From: Microbacterium amylolyticum
GTDB lineage: Bacteria > Actinomycetota > Actinomycetes > Actinomycetales > Microbacteriaceae
Direction: 5' to 3'
Assembly: GCF_011046975.1 (NCBI RefSeq)
Contig: NZ_CP049253.1
Location: forward strand, 1,736,001-1,800,000
Length of the DNA: 64,000 nucleotides
The notes below the pieces were generated by a model. It did no database searches. It was not told where the DNA came from and saw only the letters and a list, made by a program, of their open reading frames with translations. Positions 61,411 through 64,000 of this stretch are shown one piece after another. A program made the position numbers and the translations under genes. The stretch's first letter is position 1. The number at the start of each line of letters is the position of its first letter.

Positions 61411-62238
61411 ACGGTCGGGGTCGATGCGCATGTCTGGCGTCACACCCGGCGGGGCGACAAGTGCGTCACCGTCATCATCGACCTCACCCCCCCCGCGCGG
61501 AACAAGACCGGCCCGGCGAGGCTGTTGGACATGGTCGAGGGTCGCTCGAAGGCGGTGTTCAAGCAGTGGCTCGCCGCACGGCCGAAAGAGTGGTCCCGCC
61601 AGATCGAAGTGGTCGCGATGGACGGATTCGCCGGGTTCAAGACCGCTACGGCCGAGGAACTCACCCACGCGGTCCCCGTGATGGACCCGTTCCATGTCGT
61701 GCGCCTGGCCGGCGACGCCCTCGACCGCGCCCGGCAACGGGTCCAGCAAGACACCCTCGGCCACCGCGGTCACTCAGGCGACCCGCTCTACGGGGTACGC
61801 CGCACCCTGCACACCGGCGCGAGCTTCCTCACCGAGAAACAGACCGCACGCCTGGACGCGGTGTTCGCCGTCGAAGAGCATGTCGAGGTCGAAGCGACCT
61901 GGGGGACCTACCAGCGCATCGTCGCGGCCTACCGGGAACCCGACCGGAAGCTCGGGAAGTTCATCATCCAACACCTCATCGACTCCCTCACCCGCGGCAT
62001 CCCGGGCACGCTCATCGAGCTGCGCAAGCTCGGCCGGACCCTGACACAGCGCGCCACCGACATCCTCGCGTTCTTCGACCATCCCGGCACCTCCAACGGA
62101 CCCACCGAGGCCATCAATGGGCGACTCGAGCACCTCCGCACCTCCGCACTCCGCTTCCGCAACATCACCCACTACATCGCTCGGAGTCTGCTCGAAACCG
62201 GCGGATTCACATCCGCACTACACCCTCGATTGCGATGA
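61411..62238 (+). mobile_element. ISL3-family transposase, 5'-truncated
   Basis: An open frame from about 61411 to the TGA at 62236-62238 reads VGVDAHVWRHTRRGD, LLDMVEGRSKAVFKQWLAA, VVAMDGFAGFKTATAEE, MDPFHVVRLAGDALDRARQR, TSNGPTEAINGRLEHL and ends HPRLR. The DDE core and C terminus are intact, but the zinc finger and HTH are missing; a TGA at 61390-61392 closes the frame upstream. The 120 bases between the GlxA stop and 61411 show no gene. Just after it, 62237-62282 encodes SPFRIAQEVYGDDA before a stop, possibly the tail of a lost host gene. Confidence 0.9.
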
Positions 62239-62317
62239 GCCCGTTTCGCATCGCGCAGGAGGTCTACGGCGATGACGCGTGAACGGACGCATGCGCGAAT
62301 GGCCTACTGTGGTGCGC

Positions 62318-62995
62318 ATGCGTGAGATCCGCGATCTGGACACCGTCGAACTAATTCTTGAGGCGCAGGGAGTGCTGGATGCGATCCGTGGCCCCGAAAG
62401 GGTTGTGGATGCAGGAACGTTGCGTGCCCTGCAGCAGGCAGGGAACTATGCCGTCGGGTTCTTCGACGAGGGGCGGATGATCGGCGCGTCTGTGGCCTTC
62501 TTCGGCGCTCCGGCAACGCGATCAATGCACTCGCACATCACGGCGCTGCTGCCGGAGTTCCGCGGACGCGGCTGGGGACGAGAGCTCAAGGAACACCAGC
62601 GCCAGTGGGCGCTGAGCAAGGGCGTCGGGAACATCACCTGGACGTTCGATCCGCTCGTTGCGCGCAACGCGCACTTCTTCCTGACCGTGCTCGGCGCGCG
62701 GGTGACCGACTACGTCGTCAACCAATACGGCATCTTCGGCGGCGGCGACGCGGGTGATGAGTCCGACCGGCTCGATGTGAAGTGGAAGCTGGCCGAAATC
62801 GCTGCGCCTCCTGCGCCCGAGGACGTTGTGGAAACGCTCGAGATCCCCGACAACGTCGAAGACATGCGTGAGACCGACCCCGCGATGGCACACGAGTGGC
62901 GGATGCGTGTTCGCCGCGAAATGGGTGTTCTCAGCAACCGCGGCCTCGTGATCGCCGGATTCGACCCTGAGCGCGGCTACCTCTTCACGTCGTAA
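62318..62995 (+). CDS. GNAT-family acetyltransferase (COG3375-like)
   Basis: A 225-residue protein. VGFFDEGRMIGASVAFFG and LLPEFRGRGWGRELKEHQRQ hold the acetyl-CoA P-loop motif (RGxGxG/R). The extended C-terminal part (ITWTFDPLVARNAHFFL, GARVTDYVVNQYG) is typical of the COG3375 branch rather than of simple GNATs. The substrate is unknown. TACTGT (62305-62310) lies 7 bases before the ATG at 62318 (leaderless). Confidence 0.85.
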   Translation: MREIRDLDTVELILEAQGVLDAIRGPERVVDAGTLRALQQAGNYAVGFFDEGRMIGASVAFFGAPATRSMHSHITALLPEFRGRGWGRELKEHQRQWALSKGVGNITWTFDPLVARNAHFFLTVLGARVTDYVVNQYGIFGGGDAGDESDRLDVKWKLAEIAAPPAPEDVVETLEIPDNVEDMRETDPAMAHEWRMRVRREMGVLSNRGLVIAGFDPERGYLFTS

Positions 62996-63037
62996 CGTCT
63001 CTCGGCCTCGCGGTGGTGCGTATGTACCCTGGGCCGC

Positions 63038-63242
63038 ATGACGACGATCGGTGACGACTGGATTCCGCATCGACGTAGCTCCGACCGGGAGCTCGTCGGG
63101 TGGGTCCGCCGGTCGGGTGCTGGTGAAGACGGATGACTTCGGCGCGATCGACGTGCCATATGAGCTCATTGAGCTCCCGTGGCCGCCGCCCGCGACCCTT
63201 CGTGCGCTCACGGCGGACGACCACGCCGCGCCCTGGCGCTGA
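63038..63242 (+). pseudogene. Small conserved-type gene with internal deletion and frameshift
   Basis: The ATG at 63038 (TACCCT 7 bases upstream) opens a frame reading MTTIGDDWIPHRRSSDRELV, which stops at 63134-63136. The next frame (+1) reads GRVLVKTDDFGAIDVPYELI, then ELPWPPP, and stops at 63240-63242. The first looks like a protein beginning and the second like a protein end, so the middle seems deleted. The family is not recognised with certainty. Confidence 0.55.
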
Positions 63243-63256
63243 TCGCCGCGGGCGCG

Positions 63257-63424
63257 CTACTGCGGTAGTGCGTCGAAGAGAACGCGCGGATCGGGGGCGT
63301 CCGCCGGGGTTTGGATGGCGATGGCATCGGCGTCCTCGGCGGCGCGGACCATCGGCCGCAGATCTTCGGGAGGCGACTCTGGACGGAAGATGACACCAAC
63401 GGTGGGCGAAGCTGTCTCGGTCAT
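63257..63424 (-). pseudogene. Luciferase-like monooxygenase remnant
   Basis: A 55-codon frame from ATG 63424: [25 protein letters not shown], then [19 protein letters not shown]. The opening matches the N terminus of LLM-class flavin oxidoreductases (about 300 residues), and the ending looks like the C-terminal tail of that class. About 240 residues between are missing while the frame is kept, so the product cannot fold as a barrel. It is divergent from glyS. Confidence 0.55.
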
Positions 63425-63526
63425 GCCGCCACCCTGCCGTACACATCCGAGGTGTATGTGATCTCCGCTCAGGCGTCACCACTAGAATTGCCCGGATCCC
63501 GCAACCTCGCGACCATAGGAGCCACC

Positions 63527-64000
63527 GTGGCCGAACAGTCCCGCCTTGACAAGGTCATCGCCCTCGCCCGCCACCGCGGGTTCGTTTTTCAAGCGGGTGA
63601 GATCTACGGCGGTTCTCGCTCCGCCTGGGACTACGGCCCCCTCGGCACCGAGCTGAAGGAGAACATCCGTCGCCAGTGGTGGCAGACGTTCGTGCGCGGC
63701 CGCGGCGACATGGTGGGCCTGGACAGCTCGATTGTGCTTCCCAGCAAGGTGTGGGAAGCGTCGGGCCACGTCGGCACGTTCAACGATGAGGTCGTCGAAT
63801 CGACCACCACCCACAAGCGGTACCGCGCCGATCACCTCTGGGAGAGGTTCCAGGAGAAGCACGGACGTGACCCTGAGGGCTGGCACGAGATCCCCAACCC
63901 GGACACGGGCGAGCGCGGCGCATGGACCGAGCCCCGCAAGTTCTCCGGCCTGGTCAAGAGCTACCTGGGTGTCGTCGACGATGCCTCGGGTCTGCACTAT
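63527..64000 (+). CDS. glyS: Glycyl-tRNA synthetase, 5' part (continues past window)
   Basis: The first 158 codons of the dimeric (alpha2) class II enzyme: [36 protein letters not shown] (motif 1 region of GlyRS), [20 protein letters not shown] and [14 protein letters not shown], diagnostic for the eukaryote/actinobacterial-type glycyl enzyme. The GTG at 63527 follows TAGGAG. TAGAAT at 63483-63488 is a probable -10. No T-box leader was seen in the 100 bases upstream. Confidence 0.95.
   Translation, partial: MAEQSRLDKVIALARHRGFVFQAGEIYGGSRSAWDYGPLGTELKENIRRQWWQTFVRGRGDMVGLDSSIVLPSKVWEASGHVGTFNDEVVESTTTHKRYRADHLWERFQEKHGRDPEGWHEIPNPDTGERGAWTEPRKFSGLVKSYLGVVDDASGLHY

Noticed and set aside
63425..63526. 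Possible T-box leader before glyS
   Set aside because: Only about 100 bases, with a -10 (TAGAAT) 40 bases before the start and no T-box sequence or specifier hairpin.
1..64000. CRISPR array, tRNA, rRNA or replication origin
   Set aside because: No regularly spaced direct repeats, cloverleaf-type sequences, rRNA segments or DnaA-box cluster were recognised anywhere in the window.

Overview
The window is high-GC actinobacterial DNA, most likely from a Microbacteriaceae relative (order Micrococcales). Support comes from the strong G/C third-position bias, the many GTG/TTG starts, an HspR-type operator before a ClpB-like gene, the fused CydDC transporter, a DUF222-type HNH remnant, and more than twenty genes whose start codon lies 6-7 bases after a TAnnnT -10 box (leaderless transcripts). 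Genus and species cannot be fixed from the sequence alone. No rRNA, tRNA or CRISPR array was seen.

Layout. 1-2.0 kb: IS481 fragment, then an aldo/keto reductase broken by an amber codon, divergent from a MerR regulator through a textbook 19-bp-spacer MerR operator. 2.0-9.6 kb: GlxA-type regulator, DUF1801-like protein, HspR-box ClpB-like disaggregase without N domain, nitroreductase, HNH remnant, NatAB-like ABC exporter, VOC protein. 9.7-18.7 kb: two-component system, MFS, exonuclease III, DivI1A-repeat protein, pyrE, ROK kinase, and a TrpXYZ-type ABC importer. 18.6-21.5 kb: a 2.8-kb insertion bounded by an 18-bp direct repeat of the importer's stop-codon region, carrying a tight three-gene cassette and an IS481 transposase. 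21.5-30.5 kb: HAD phosphatase, SDR, DtxR repressor, SpoU methylase, uridine-kinase-like protein, MATE pump, PAP2-like protein, M13 peptidase and a beta-lactamase-fold protein with its catalytic residues replaced. 30.5-31.1 kb: decayed DNA with AraC and sortase-anchor remnants.

31.1-41.2 kb: purU; the cydA-cydB-cydDC oxidase operon, divergent from a BlaI/M56-peptidase pair across four regularly spaced BlaI-like operators; and a Tat/lipoprotein flavin amine oxidase whose domain order is circularly permuted. 41.2-49 kb: PfkB kinase, an AhpD-like/ECF41 sigma pair with its predicted promoter, an acetyl esterase, GH127 arabinofuranosidase and MINPP-like phosphatase. 49.1-52.6 kb: the lower beta-ketoadipate pathway (pcaI, pcaJ, pcaF) with an IclR regulator and palindromic operators. 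52.6-64 kb: DUF1761, cyanate-type MFS, then an accessory stretch (adenylation-domain remnant, ABC exporter with fused ATPases, two inverted ISL3 remnants around a quinol monooxygenase/GlxA pair), GNAT, two decayed genes and the 5' part of glyS.

The strongest candidates for undescribed biology are the permuted amine oxidase, the BlaI/M56 system placed against cytochrome bd, the three-gene cassette in the 18.6-kb island, and the catalytically dead beta-lactamase homologue. About eleven gene remnants in 64 kb point to ongoing gene decay.
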